A stretch of DNA of 50,472 nucleotides, taken from CALWZE01 sp964645785 (GTDB lineage: Bacteria; Bacillota; Clostridia; Oscillospirales; Ruminococcaceae). How positions within the stretch are numbered: the stretch's first letter is position 1; every line of letters starts with the position of its first letter. The position numbers and the translations under genes were made by a program. The notes beneath the pieces are model-generated. The model did no database searches. It saw nothing but the letters and a program-made list of their open reading frames with translations, and had not been told where the DNA came from. This document shows, one piece after another, positions 1 through 7,950 of this stretch. The stretch spans positions 1-50,472 of the forward strand of contig CAZYAV010000014.1 of assembly GCA_964645785.1 (NCBI GenBank), written 5' to 3'.

Positions 1-709
1 AATACCGGAACCACTCCATATTGGTGCCGGGCTTGATGAAGAACTCAAGCTCCATCTGCTCGAATTCGCGGGTGCGGAAGGTGAAGTTGCCCGGTGTAAT
101 CTCGTTGCGGAAGCTTTTGCCCACCTGCGCGACCCCGAAGGGCAGCTTGCGGCGGGTTGTGCGCTGGATGTTGGCGAAGTTGACAAAGATGCCCTGCGCG
201 GTCTCGGGGCGCAGATAGATCTCGTTTTTGGCGTCCTCGGTCACGCCCTGGAAGGTCTTGAACATGAGGTTGAATTTGCGGATATCGGTGAAGTCGCACG
301 CGCCGCAGTCGGGGCACTTGATCTGGTGCTCGACGATGTAATTCTGCATCTGCTCAAAGCTCCAGCCCGCGGGATTTTCGCCCGCGGCCTCGATGAGCTG
401 GTCGGCGCGGTGGCGGGTGTGGCAGCTTTTGCAGTCCATCAGCGGGTCGGAAAAGCCGCCCACATGCCCGGACGCGACCCAGACCTGCGGGTTCATGAGA
501 ATGGCGGAATCGAGACCGACGTTGTAGGGGTTCTCCTGCACGAATTTTTTGCGCCACGCCGCCTTGACGTTGTTTTTGAACTCGACCCCGAGCGGGCCGT
601 AGTCCCACGAGTTGGACAGGCCGCCGTAAATTTCGCTGCCCGCGTAGACGATGCCGCGGTTTTTGCAGAGCGCGACGATTTTTTCCATCGTTTTTTTGCT
701 GTTTTCCAT
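1..709 (-). CDS. glyS: Glycine--tRNA ligase, homodimeric (GlyQS) type, N-terminal part
   Basis: This class II aminoacyl-tRNA synthetase charges tRNA-Gly with glycine in the cytoplasm. About 236 N-terminal residues are present and the gene runs off the left edge of the window. Visible family marks are the opening segment with YAGSEIYGG and WDYGPLG, a zinc-type pair of CKSC and CPDCG cysteine knuckles, the RPETAQG glycine-pocket motif, and the class II motif 2 region FRNEITPGNFTFRTREFEQME. The start at 709 is chosen because GGAGG lies six bases upstream of the ATG. I see no T-box antiterminator (TGGNACC-like) in the 165 bp leader, so control by a glycine T-box is not supported here. Identity is very secure; completeness cannot be judged. 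Confidence 0.96.
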   Translation of the reverse strand, partial: MENSKKTMEKIVALCKNRGIVYAGSEIYGGLSNSWDYGPLGVEFKNNVKAAWRKKFVQENPYNVGLDSAILMNPQVWVASGHVGGFSDPLMDCKSCHTRHRADQLIEAAGENPAGWSFEQMQNYIVEHQIKCPDCGACDFTDIRKFNLMFKTFQGVTEDAKNEIYLRPETAQGIFVNFANIQRTTRRKLPFGVAQVGKSFRNEITPGNFTFRTREFEQMELEFFIKPGTNMEWFRY

Positions 710-749
710 TTGTTTCCTCCGCGCCGCCCGGCGCATTTCCATAGTATTC

Positions 750-755
750 AGTATA
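750..755 (-). promoter_or_regulatory. Possible -10 element upstream of glyS
   Basis: TATACT on the minus strand, about 40 bp before the glyS start, sits in a short A/T-rich patch inside GC-rich DNA. No convincing -35 hexamer lies 16-18 bp upstream, so this is only a weak candidate. A small GCGCC/GGCGC hairpin directly precedes the Shine-Dalgarno. Confidence 0.3.
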
Positions 756-874
756 CCCGTTATAGTACCATACAATCCGCCGCAAGCGCAACCGGTGCGG
801 GAAATTATCCCGCGCCGCGGCGCCGCGTCGGACGCCGGGGAGTATGCCCGTGGCCCGCCGCAAGCGGAACCCGA

Positions 875-1390
875 TCAGACCGTGCGGTGTGCCGCGCTAC
901 CCTTGAAGGTGTCCCGTAGCAGCGCCCGCGCGCGCTTTGCATAGGCGCGGATATCCCTGCCGAAAATCAGATACAGGCCGATCCCCAGCAATACGGCCGA
1001 ACAGAGCGCGGAAAAGATCGTATGCCACCCGGGCGCGCCCGCCTGTCCGGCGAGCACACCGTACAGCCCGCAGCCCTCGTCGAGCAGAACGGCGAGCACA
1101 CCGTACAGCCCGCAGCCCTCGTCGAGCAGAACGACGAGCCCGCCGCAGACGGCGAACCCCCGCAGGACGAGCGTCTCGACAACAATGTGGATGAGGACAG
1201 CGGCGGCCAGCTCCAGCACGGCCGCCCAGCCAAAACCGGACGCAAGGACGCAGGCAAGCCAATCGGCGCCGATCAGAAGAAGGAACAGGTGCATGAGCCG
1301 GCGGATCTTGCGCTGCGCGTTTATGAACAGCGGGTTCCCGGCGCTTTCCCGCCGGAACGCTGCGCGGTACTGTGCTGAATCAATGCGCAT
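875..1390 (-). CDS. Small membrane protein of unknown family with an internal 14-residue duplication
   Basis: The 171-residue product has a basic N-terminal ~30 residues, two or three hydrophobic segments (about residues 32-52, 55-85 and 135-155) and a basic C-terminal tail. I do not recognise a family. The middle holds two identical 14-residue copies of VLLDEGCGLYGVLA, coded by a 42-bp tandem duplication. It starts 21 bp after the stop of the pantothenate kinase gene and has an AGGAAAGGGGG ribosome site, so the two are probably cotranscribed. Reading frame and ribosome site support a real gene, but the lack of recognisable homology leaves some doubt. Confidence 0.6.
   Translation of the reverse strand: MRIDSAQYRAAFRRESAGNPLFINAQRKIRRLMHLFLLLIGADWLACVLASGFGWAAVLELAAAVLIHIVVETLVLRGFAVCGGLVVLLDEGCGLYGVLAVLLDEGCGLYGVLAGQAGAPGWHTIFSALCSAVLLGIGLYLIFGRDIRAYAKRARALLRDTFKGSAAHRTV
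1051..1134. repeat. 42-bp tandem duplication inside a coding sequence
   Basis: Two adjacent 42-bp copies (1051-1092 and 1093-1134) differ only in their last base. The unit is a multiple of three, so it adds 14 residues to the membrane protein without breaking the frame. Confidence 0.95.
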
Positions 1391-1411
1391 GGAAGCGCGC
1401 CCCCTTTCCTG

Positions 1412-2263
1412 TCAGCCCGGCGCGGCGGCCTGCGCCCGCCCCAGCGCGGCGGCACCGAGCGCAGTCGCGAACGCCGGATTTTCGGGGATGCGGAAATGCA
1501 GCCCAGAGAGAGCCCCGACCTCGCCGAACATCCCGGCCGCCTGCGGCAGGGTCGCCATCGAGCCGGTCACGACAACCTCCTTGAGCGGCGTGCCGGCACA
1601 GGCGAAGGTGGCGAGCATCCCGGCCGTCTGGAAAATCATATTGAGCAGGCCGAGCGCGAAATCCGCGTCGGTGGCGGTGGGCTTGACGTTGCCGAAGTTT
1701 GCGGCGGTCGCATGGGGGGGCAGGGAGGGAATCTGCTGCCGGGTGATTTCCCGGATGGTCAGGTCGACCGCCTCGAGATCCCCGGCCTCGGCCAGCGCGA
1801 CGACCGATTCGGCGTTGCGCAGATTGAACAGCCGCCCGGCCAGCCCAAGCAGGGTGCCGCCGCCGACGCCGCTGCCGCCGATGTGGACGCAGCCGGTGTC
1901 GAGTGACGCGCGCACAAACGCCGTGCCGGTGCCCATGCTGACGACGAGCGCCTCCCGGATGCCGGCCAGGATCAGCCCGCCGCGGCCGATCGCCTCAAAC
2001 TCGGCCACCCGGACGGTCGGGATACCGTAGACGTCCCCGTCGACCCAGGACGCGCCGACGCCGGTCAGCACGATGCGGTCAATCCGGGCAAGCGCCCAGC
2101 CGTTCTGATAAAGCAGGCGGCCGATTGCGCCGTATAAAGAGGTCAGCTGGTCGGTCGCGCGTACCTGCAGCGTGTCGCGCAGTCCGCCGCTTTCGTCCAG
2201 TGCGACGATTTTGGTCGTTGACCCGCCAATGTCGACTCCGAGGGTCAGATGTTCCTGTGTCAA
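1412..2263 (-). CDS. coaW: Type II pantothenate kinase-like ATPase (CoaW family)
   Basis: The product (283 residues) belongs to the actin-fold/Fumble-type pantothenate kinases, which phosphorylate pantothenate in the first step of coenzyme A synthesis. The N-terminal phosphate-binding loop GVDIGGSTTKIV is clear, followed by VLTGVGASWVDGD, the SMGTGTAFV segment and a C-terminal VVTGSMATLPQAAG motif, all in the expected order. I place the start at a TTG (2263) because AGGAG stands nine bases upstream; an in-frame ATG further upstream has no ribosome site. Type II enzymes are often insensitive to CoA feedback. A paralogous BadF/acetylglucosamine kinase-type sugar kinase is the main alternative, but size and motifs favour CoaW. 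Confidence 0.85.
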   Translation of the reverse strand: MTQEHLTLGVDIGGSTTKIVALDESGGLRDTLQVRATDQLTSLYGAIGRLLYQNGWALARIDRIVLTGVGASWVDGDVYGIPTVRVAEFEAIGRGGLILAGIREALVVSMGTGTAFVRASLDTGCVHIGGSGVGGGTLLGLAGRLFNLRNAESVVALAEAGDLEAVDLTIREITRQQIPSLPPHATAANFGNVKPTATDADFALGLLNMIFQTAGMLATFACAGTPLKEVVVTGSMATLPQAAGMFGEVGALSGLHFRIPENPAFATALGAAALGRAQAAAPG

Positions 2264-2941
2264 TCCCGTTCGCTCCTTTTGCGCCGTGCGCACACGGCTG
2301 TTTCGCCCCTCATTTTACCACGTTGCGGCAAAAAAGCAAAATTTTCCGCCCCGGCTGCGGCGGGGCGCCCGCGGGCTCTCCGGCCGCATCGCGGCGGCTT
2401 TCCCTGTGCGGGTTCCGCCCGCCCGGCTGCGGCGGGGCGGCAGAGCAAAGCGCGCCGCTTTTCTGCGCAGGCCTTGCGGGAACTCGCCGGCCGGCATGGG
2501 GTGTGCAGTTTTGGCCCCGGCGGGCCGGCGCCCGGATACGGGGCGGCATCGTACCGGCCGCCGACCGCCCAAAAAGCAGATGGAGACAGAGCTTGCGGCG
2601 GTCAACCGAACCGGCCGCACAGTGCAAGGGGCGGCGACCCGAGATTTGTCCGCTGCGGTTTGTCCGCGCCTGCCGTGCGGCCGCGCCGTACCGCAGCCAG
2701 CCTGCCCGGATGCGGCCTTGGACGGGCGAACCGGACAACTCTGTTTTTGGACTCCGGGCATATCCCTTGCAGCCGCAGGCACCCCGCCTGCCGGGGCAAA
2801 AAGAAAAACCGCTGCCAAAAGCCGACAGCGATTTTTTCATTTTCCGTTTCATACACAGGCCGCCGCCTGCCGCCTGTTCGCCGCCCGGCCCTTTTGCGGA
2901 GCGGCGCGCCTTACCCGGGCACGGCGTCCCCGCGGCCGCGG
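2264..2941. other. GC-rich intergenic stretch without a supported gene
   Basis: These 678 bp lie between the pantothenate kinase start and the end of the ABC operon. Overlapping open frames exist on both strands but have low-complexity, Arg/Ala/Pro-rich translations typical of GC-rich non-coding DNA. A direct repeat of CCCGGCTGCGGCGGGGCG occurs near 2350 and at 2422-2439. The only recognisable element is the terminator at 2801-2837. Confidence 0.6.
2801..2837. terminator. Bidirectional intrinsic terminator after the ABC permease gene
   Basis: A CGCTG/CAGCG stem (2810-2814 with 2826-2830) is flanked by A-rich sequence on the left and T6 on the right. In minus-strand reading it ends in a run of T and can stop transcription of the ABC operon about 105 bp past its last stop codon. 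Confidence 0.7.
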
Positions 2942-4294
2942 TCACAGCGTCCGAATCGCCTCCAGCGGGGAGAGCTTGGTGGCGCGGATGGCGGGGGACA
3001 GCCCGGCAATCATGCCGACGGCCACCGCGAAGCCCAGCCCCAGCAGAACCAGCCAGAACGGGATCATGGAGATGTCCCCCAAAAACGTGTTGATGAGCTT
3101 GGAGACACCGAAGCTGAACCCGATGCCCAAAACGCCGCCGGAAAACCCGATGAGCGCCGCCTCGCCGAGGAACATGGCGCGGATGTTGCCCAGCGAGCAG
3201 CCGAGTACCTTAAAAATGCCGATTTCCTTGGTGCGCTCAAAGATGCTCATGAGCATGGTGTTTGCGATGCCGATTGCCGCAACCAGCATCGAGACGCTGC
3301 CGATGCCGCCCAGCACATACTGGATGGTGCGGGATTCCTCCTGCATCGACTTGATGTAATCAAGGTCGCTGTTTGCGCGGAAGCCCATATTGTTGATGGC
3401 GTCCTGCACGGCCGTGACGTTGTCGATATCGTCCACAATGACGTAGGCCTGGTTGTAGGTCATGGGGGTAACCGGCTTTCCCTTTTTGTCGGTCTGCTGG
3501 TTCGGCCAGGCGTTCTTTTTGAATACCTTGGCAAATTCCCGCTCCACCGCCTCCAGGTCGGCGTAGGTCTGCCAGTCGTAGTTGGAATAGACATGCCCGT
3601 TTTCGTCGTCCGGCAGGCCGAGCATCGCCGCCGTCTCCACGATGTACTTTTTGGGCATCACGCCGTCGCCGCCCATCGCCTGATAATAGGCGTTGGTGTC
3701 AAAAATCGCGAACAGCTGATCCTCCATCAGGTCGACGTTCGGCTCGGATTCGGAATCCCAGCTGTTGGAATTGGGGTCGTAAAAGTCATAGCCCTGCTGG
3801 CAGCCGGCCAGCAGCTTCAGCTCGTCCCCGCGCGCGGGCATCTGCCCTTCCAGAATGGGCAGGTCGAGCGCCAGCAGCATGTCATAGCTCATGGCGTTGA
3901 TGTACAGGTTGGACTGATACTTGCCGGACTGCGCCAGAATGTCAAACGAATAAACCGGGGAGGCGCACTGCACATGTTCCATCGCCGCAAACTGCGCGAC
4001 CGTGTCCTTGGTCAGCGCGGCCTGCTCCTGTGTGTCCGAGCCGGAAACCGAGACGGCATATCCGCCGTCATAGTACATCCCCCCGCCCCCGCCGCCGGGG
4101 TAGACCGTGATGAGGGTCAGGGTGCTCATATCCTCTATGCGCTGCATGTAGGAGTAATTCAGCCCGATGCCGAGCGACATCATGACGATGATCGACGCGG
4201 TGCCGATCATCACGCCCAGCAGGGTCAGGCTGGTGCGCAGCTTGCGCCGCCACAGGTTGAGCGCGCTGAGCTTGATCAGTTCATGGAATTTCAT
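2942..4294 (-). CDS. MacB/FtsX-type ABC transporter permease
   Basis: The 450-residue protein has the MacB-like topology: one N-terminal membrane helix (about residues 20-42), a large extracytoplasmic domain (about 60-310) and three C-terminal helices around VSMLVAAIGIANTMLMSIFE, ALIGFSGGVLGIGFSFGV and the last stretch ending in RATKLSPLEAIRTL, the family's typical terminus. Such permeases move or mechanically transmit force to envelope substrates instead of small solutes. A GGGGGG loop sits early in the extracellular domain. Its ATG overlaps the stop of the CARDB-type protein gene by four bases (ATGA), and the cognate ATPase lies one gene further upstream. The substrate is unknown. Confidence 0.88.
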   Translation of the reverse strand: MKFHELIKLSALNLWRRKLRTSLTLLGVMIGTASIIVMMSLGIGLNYSYMQRIEDMSTLTLITVYPGGGGGGMYYDGGYAVSVSGSDTQEQAALTKDTVAQFAAMEHVQCASPVYSFDILAQSGKYQSNLYINAMSYDMLLALDLPILEGQMPARGDELKLLAGCQQGYDFYDPNSNSWDSESEPNVDLMEDQLFAIFDTNAYYQAMGGDGVMPKKYIVETAAMLGLPDDENGHVYSNYDWQTYADLEAVEREFAKVFKKNAWPNQQTDKKGKPVTPMTYNQAYVIVDDIDNVTAVQDAINNMGFRANSDLDYIKSMQEESRTIQYVLGGIGSVSMLVAAIGIANTMLMSIFERTKEIGIFKVLGCSLGNIRAMFLGEAALIGFSGGVLGIGFSFGVSKLINTFLGDISMIPFWLVLLGLGFAVAVGMIAGLSPAIRATKLSPLEAIRTL

Positions 4295-5847
4295 ACCCGG
4301 GTTTCCTCGTCGGAGCTCTCTCGCAGATACAGCTCCTCCAGCCGCTTCGCCTCCATTTTATCGCGCAGTGCGCGCTGCTTTGCCTTGCGCCGCCGGATCA
4401 GGACAATCGCCGTGATGCCCGCCGCCACAAGCGCGATCACAACCCAGACCCACCAGCCGGTGCCGCCGCTTTCCTCCGGCATGGCCGGTTCCTCCCACAT
4501 GCCGGGGTCAAAATAATCCTCGCTGCGCTCGGTTACCATGATCTCGGCGGTCTGGGTGGCGTTGTAGATGTTGCCGTTTTCGTCCTCATAGCTGACGTTC
4601 AGCTGTAGAGTTGTGCTGCCGGCCGTCATCGGGGTCACATAGAGGTCGACCGCGCCCGACGCGCCCGATTGCAGGTTGCCGAGATACTGTTCCGCAGGGG
4701 AAAACAGACCGCCCGCATCGGTGATTTTGACATTGACGTTGTAAAGGGTCGATTTGCCCGTATTGTTGACGCTGGTCATGAGGTTGACGTCGCTGCCGAC
4801 GGTGGCGTCGGTGGGGACAACCTGCATGGTGGAGACCTGGATTTTGGGCACCTGCTTGACCGGAATCGAGATGACCTCGGTGTCGGTCACGGGGGCGTTG
4901 TCCTTGGTCTGGACATCGACGTCGTAGTTGAGCGCAAAGCTCGCGCTGTAGCTGCCGGGCGACGCGTCCGCCTTGGCGTGCAGCTTGATGGAGACCGCCC
5001 GGGTCGCGCCGGGGGCAAGTGAATCAATAAAGAGGGTGGAGCTGCCCGAGACGGGGTTGAACACCTCGGAGGTCAGCGCGGCCTTGAAATTGGTGACCGA
5101 CGCCGAGCCGGAGGTGTTTTTGAAGGTCACGTTAAGTACAAAATCCTCGCCCGCGACCACCTCGCCCGGGTTGGTGGAAAAGCCGGAGATGATGACCTTG
5201 GGGATGTGGGTGTCGCCGCTCACCGCCGCGCCGCCCGAGGGCGGGCCGACAGACAGGGAATAATTTAACGTCTGCGTACCCGATTTTGTGCCCGCGGCGC
5301 CGGTGCCCTCATAGGACACGACGACGGGGATATCGTAGAGGCTGACCGGCGCGTCCGCGCGGACGTAGAGCTGCGCCGGCTCCCGGTAAACCCAGCAGCC
5401 GTTTTCAACCGGCGGGCTGCTGACGGCGTAGGTCTGCTTGTCGATGCGCAGCGGGTAGGCGTTCAGGTCAATGCTGGTCTGCATCTCGATGCCGGTTACC
5501 CTGACGCCGGTCAGGGTGCCCGGATCCAAAAGCTCGACTTTTATCTCAAACTTCCCGGCCTCGATGGTCTCGCCCTGCTCGTACCGCGGCGAATCGCCCG
5601 CGAGCCGGAAGACGGGATCAATGTCGGTGGAGCCGGGTGTGCCGGACGGATCCTCCTGCGCATCCACCCCCGCCATGGCGTCGTCAACGCTGTTCTGGGA
5701 CGGGTCGGCCGGTGCGTTCAGGGAGGGGTCAGCCGGCTGGTTGGCCGACGGATCCGGCGGCGCGGCCGGAAGGGTCTGCGCACCGGCGCCGGGCGCAAGC
5801 AGGGTCAGCGCAAGCAGCGCGCAAAGTAGAACCGCAATTCGTTTCAT
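4291..5847 (-). CDS. Secreted, membrane-anchored CARDB/COG1361-like protein of an ABC operon
   Basis: The 518-residue product begins with a signal peptide (MKRIAVLLCALLALTLLAPG), then a Pro/Ala/Asn linker with repeated PADPS motifs, two or more beta-sandwich segments of the CARDB type (for example VNLMTSVNNTGKSTLYNVNV, with the typical 'tsvnNtGksplyNV' pattern), a single C-terminal membrane helix (WWVWVVIALVAAGITAIVLI) and a basic/acidic cytoplasmic tail. It sits between the ATPase and permease genes of the operon, so it is probably an extracellular partner or substrate-interaction module of the transporter. The assignment of CARDB-type folds is by pattern only. Confidence 0.75.
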   Translation of the reverse strand: MKRIAVLLCALLALTLLAPGAGAQTLPAAPPDPSANQPADPSLNAPADPSQNSVDDAMAGVDAQEDPSGTPGSTDIDPVFRLAGDSPRYEQGETIEAGKFEIKVELLDPGTLTGVRVTGIEMQTSIDLNAYPLRIDKQTYAVSSPPVENGCWVYREPAQLYVRADAPVSLYDIPVVVSYEGTGAAGTKSGTQTLNYSLSVGPPSGGAAVSGDTHIPKVIISGFSTNPGEVVAGEDFVLNVTFKNTSGSASVTNFKAALTSEVFNPVSGSSTLFIDSLAPGATRAVSIKLHAKADASPGSYSASFALNYDVDVQTKDNAPVTDTEVISIPVKQVPKIQVSTMQVVPTDATVGSDVNLMTSVNNTGKSTLYNVNVKITDAGGLFSPAEQYLGNLQSGASGAVDLYVTPMTAGSTTLQLNVSYEDENGNIYNATQTAEIMVTERSEDYFDPGMWEEPAMPEESGGTGWWVWVVIALVAAGITAIVLIRRRKAKQRALRDKMEAKRLEELYLRESSDEETRV

Positions 5848-5876
5848 GGGGGAACACCTCTTTTTTGTCTGCTGGG

Positions 5877-6575
5877 TTATGGAGCCTGCACCGGCGTCTG
5901 CTGATTGACAATCCGGCCGTCCTTAATATATACGATCCTGTCGGCCTCGTTCGCGAGGGTGAGATCATGCGTGACCATGACGACGGTCTGCTGCTGCTCT
6001 CGGACAATCCGCTTGATAAGGGAGATAACCTCCGCGCCGCTTTTGCTGTCCAGGTTGCCGGTCGGCTCGTCCGCAAAGATGATTTTGGGGGAGACAACCA
6101 GCGCGCGCGCGATGCCGACCCGCTGCTGCTGGCCGCCGGACATCTGGGAGGGCTTGTTTTTGGCGCGGTCGGCCAGCCCGACCAGCGCCAGCATCCGCCG
6201 CGCCTTTTCCAGCCGGCTTGCGCGCCCCTCCCCCCGGAACATGAGCGAGAGCGCGACGTTTTCCTCCGCGGTCATGGTGGAGATGAGGTTGTAGGACTGG
6301 AAGATGAACCCGACATTCTCCCGCCGGAACCGCACAAGCTGGTTTTCGTTCATCGCCTCGATGTGCTCGCCGCAGATGACAATCTCGCCCGCCGTGACCG
6401 GCTCGAGGCCGGCGAGCATGTTGAGCATGGTCGATTTGCCCGAGCCGGACGGCCCCGTGATGGCGACAAACTCGCCTTTGGCAATCGACATGGACACGCC
6501 CGCGAGCGCGTGGGTGAGCGTTTCGCCGACGCGGTAGATTTTGTGCACCTTGTTGACCGTGATGATATCCGGCAT
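5877..6575 (-). CDS. ABC transporter ATP-binding protein, MacB/LolD type
   Basis: The 232-residue ATPase has Walker A GPSGSGKST, Q-loop FQSYNLISTMTAEENV, signature MSGGQQQRVGIARAL, Walker B IIFADEPTGNLD and the switch histidine in VTHD. The GNLD after Walker B and the compact size are typical of the MacB/LolD branch. It opens a three-gene operon with the CARDB-like protein and the permease, and an AGGAG site lies six bases before the ATG. It will energise the permease encoded at 2942-4294. Confidence 0.92.
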   Translation of the reverse strand: MPDIITVNKVHKIYRVGETLTHALAGVSMSIAKGEFVAITGPSGSGKSTMLNMLAGLEPVTAGEIVICGEHIEAMNENQLVRFRRENVGFIFQSYNLISTMTAEENVALSLMFRGEGRASRLEKARRMLALVGLADRAKNKPSQMSGGQQQRVGIARALVVSPKIIFADEPTGNLDSKSGAEVISLIKRIVREQQQTVVMVTHDLTLANEADRIVYIKDGRIVNQQTPVQAP

Positions 6576-6596
6576 GGTTTGCTCCTGAATTTGCTG

Positions 6597-6620
6597 AAAA
6601 AGCGGCGCGCCGCTGTTTTT
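6597..6620 (-). terminator. Terminator or attenuator between the E2-like gene and the ABC operon
   Basis: A perfect AGCGGCGCGCCGCT palindrome (6601-6614) is flanked by A5 and followed by T5 on the minus strand. It lies after the E2-like gene and only about 22 bp before the ABC ATPase start, leaving little room for a promoter downstream of it, so partial read-through (attenuation) is plausible. Confidence 0.6.
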
Positions 6621-6667
6621 AACTCCACCCTATAGGTGTGCAAACGGGGCGGGTTTGTTGCATCCCG

Positions 6668-7564
6668 TCAAAATTTCTGCTTTTTGCAGCTGTATTCCGC
6701 CCGGTAATCAAAGCGCAGCTCCTCGGGGTCGATCGGCTGCTCGAGCAGCTCGGGATTTTTGAGGTATTTGTCCAGATACTGGAACGCCATGCCGTAAATC
6801 GCGCCCGGCGCGACCCGCTCGTCGGTCACGACCGCAAGCGGATAGTATTTCCTGGCGTGCAGCCGCCCGTCCTTATCCAGCTGGAATTTGGAAATTTTGT
6901 TGCCGAGCCCGACAAAGACGGTTGTCGAGCCGAAATTGTACAGATGGTGGTGCAGCGTGTTGAGCTTGATGGACGCGACGTTGGTGATGAACATGCTGGT
7001 GTGAAAGGGGGAGGCGTCCACAATCGCGCGCGGCATCAGCCCGATCCGGTCGAGAAATTTGAGGACACCAACCCCGAAATACATCAGCCCCGGGATCGAC
7101 AGCAGGGTATGCGCGACCCTGTCGGTGCTGTTTTTGTTTTCGACCGCCCGGTTTTTCTCGATGACCGCCTCGATTTTCTCCGCAACCTCATAAATCGTGT
7201 CGCGCGGGTCAAAGTACACCTTGACCGTCGTCTCGAGGAAATCGTTTTTGCCCCGGATCTTGGTCATGGCGAACGAGACGCACAGCTCGGTGCGCGCGTA
7301 TACCGTGCGGCCGATGACAAAACGGTTGATTTCAGGCATGTGGGCAACCGTCCGCACATAGGCGGCGATAATCACCGCCATCTGGGAAAGGCGCATCCCC
7401 TCCGCCCGCTTTTTGCGGCAGTATTCGTGCAGAATCTCCGCGTCGGCGTACTGGGTGCAGTAGCACTGCGCGTCGGCGCGGGTGGTCATGATATAGGGCA
7501 CCACACGGGTGATCGGGTCGATGCCCCGGGTCACCTTGACGCCCTCGCAGCGTTTTCCAAACAT
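6668..7564 (-). CDS. 2-oxo acid dehydrogenase E2/CAT-fold protein with altered catalytic motif
   Basis: The 298-residue protein resembles the catalytic domain of dihydrolipoamide acyltransferases and chloramphenicol acetyltransferase, without lipoyl or subunit-binding domains. The conserved C-terminal block, which in E2 enzymes reads like DHRVIDGA...F, appears here as DERVAPGAIYGMAFQYLD, followed by a matching KNPELL segment. The catalytic His is therefore Glu and the Asp is Pro, so acyl transfer by the usual mechanism is unlikely. Start 7564 is chosen from AAGGAG eight bases upstream; the frame remains open to 7684, but that extension overlaps the promoter at 7651-7680. No E1 or E3 genes are nearby. 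Fold assignment is good; function is unknown. Confidence 0.75.
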   Translation of the reverse strand: MFGKRCEGVKVTRGIDPITRVVPYIMTTRADAQCYCTQYADAEILHEYCRKKRAEGMRLSQMAVIIAAYVRTVAHMPEINRFVIGRTVYARTELCVSFAMTKIRGKNDFLETTVKVYFDPRDTIYEVAEKIEAVIEKNRAVENKNSTDRVAHTLLSIPGLMYFGVGVLKFLDRIGLMPRAIVDASPFHTSMFITNVASIKLNTLHHHLYNFGSTTVFVGLGNKISKFQLDKDGRLHARKYYPLAVVTDERVAPGAIYGMAFQYLDKYLKNPELLEQPIDPEELRFDYRAEYSCKKQKF

Positions 7565-7950
7565 AGCATTATCTCCTTGTAAAACCAAAGAAGCCGTAAG
7601 CTCCGTCCGGCCGCAGCCGAACCCGTGTGGGCGTCCGCACCGCCCTGTTGAACATACAACGTTTTCGGGTAATTTGTCAAACATCTCCGCAATAGAAGAA
7701 ACGAAGCCGGGCGGCGGATTTCTTCAAAATCCGCGGATTTTGGCCGGGCAGACGGCCTTGTTCTATTATATACAATTTGAGGGAGAATAAGCGGCCGCGC
7801 CGCCGCGGGGCGCAGTCCCAGCAGAAACGCGCCGCAGTTTGCAATGCGCAGCCGAAGCGGGTGTGGGCTCTATGCCGGTACAGCCCGGTCAACTGTGCCG
7901 CCGCCCCCATTCACGCCCTGTGCGCAGGCCAAAACGAGCCCCCGAACGGG
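7565..7950. other. Intergenic stretch with promoter and palindrome
   Basis: These 386 bp hold the promoter of the E2-like gene and a perfect 18-bp palindrome CAAAATCCGCGGATTTTG (7725-7742), which can act as a terminator for the minus-strand phosphodiesterase gene. The palindrome overlaps a second possible pairing with GGCGGATTT to its left. The remainder (7743-7950) shows an A/T-rich TATATAAT-like spot on the minus strand near 7760-7770 but no supported gene. Confidence 0.5.
7651..7680 (-). promoter_or_regulatory. SigA-type promoter of the E2-like gene
   Basis: On the minus strand TTGACA (7680-7675), an 18-bp spacer and TATGTT (7656-7651) lie about 87 bp before the chosen ATG. It argues against the longer open frame. 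Confidence 0.7.

Noticed and set aside
710..875. T-box leader before glyS
   Set aside because: No antiterminator TGGNACC motif, specifier stem or terminator was found in the short leader.
2249..4516. Plus-strand open frame of 755 codons
   Set aside because: Half lies in GC-rich spacer and half opposite the ABC permease; no protein-like features.
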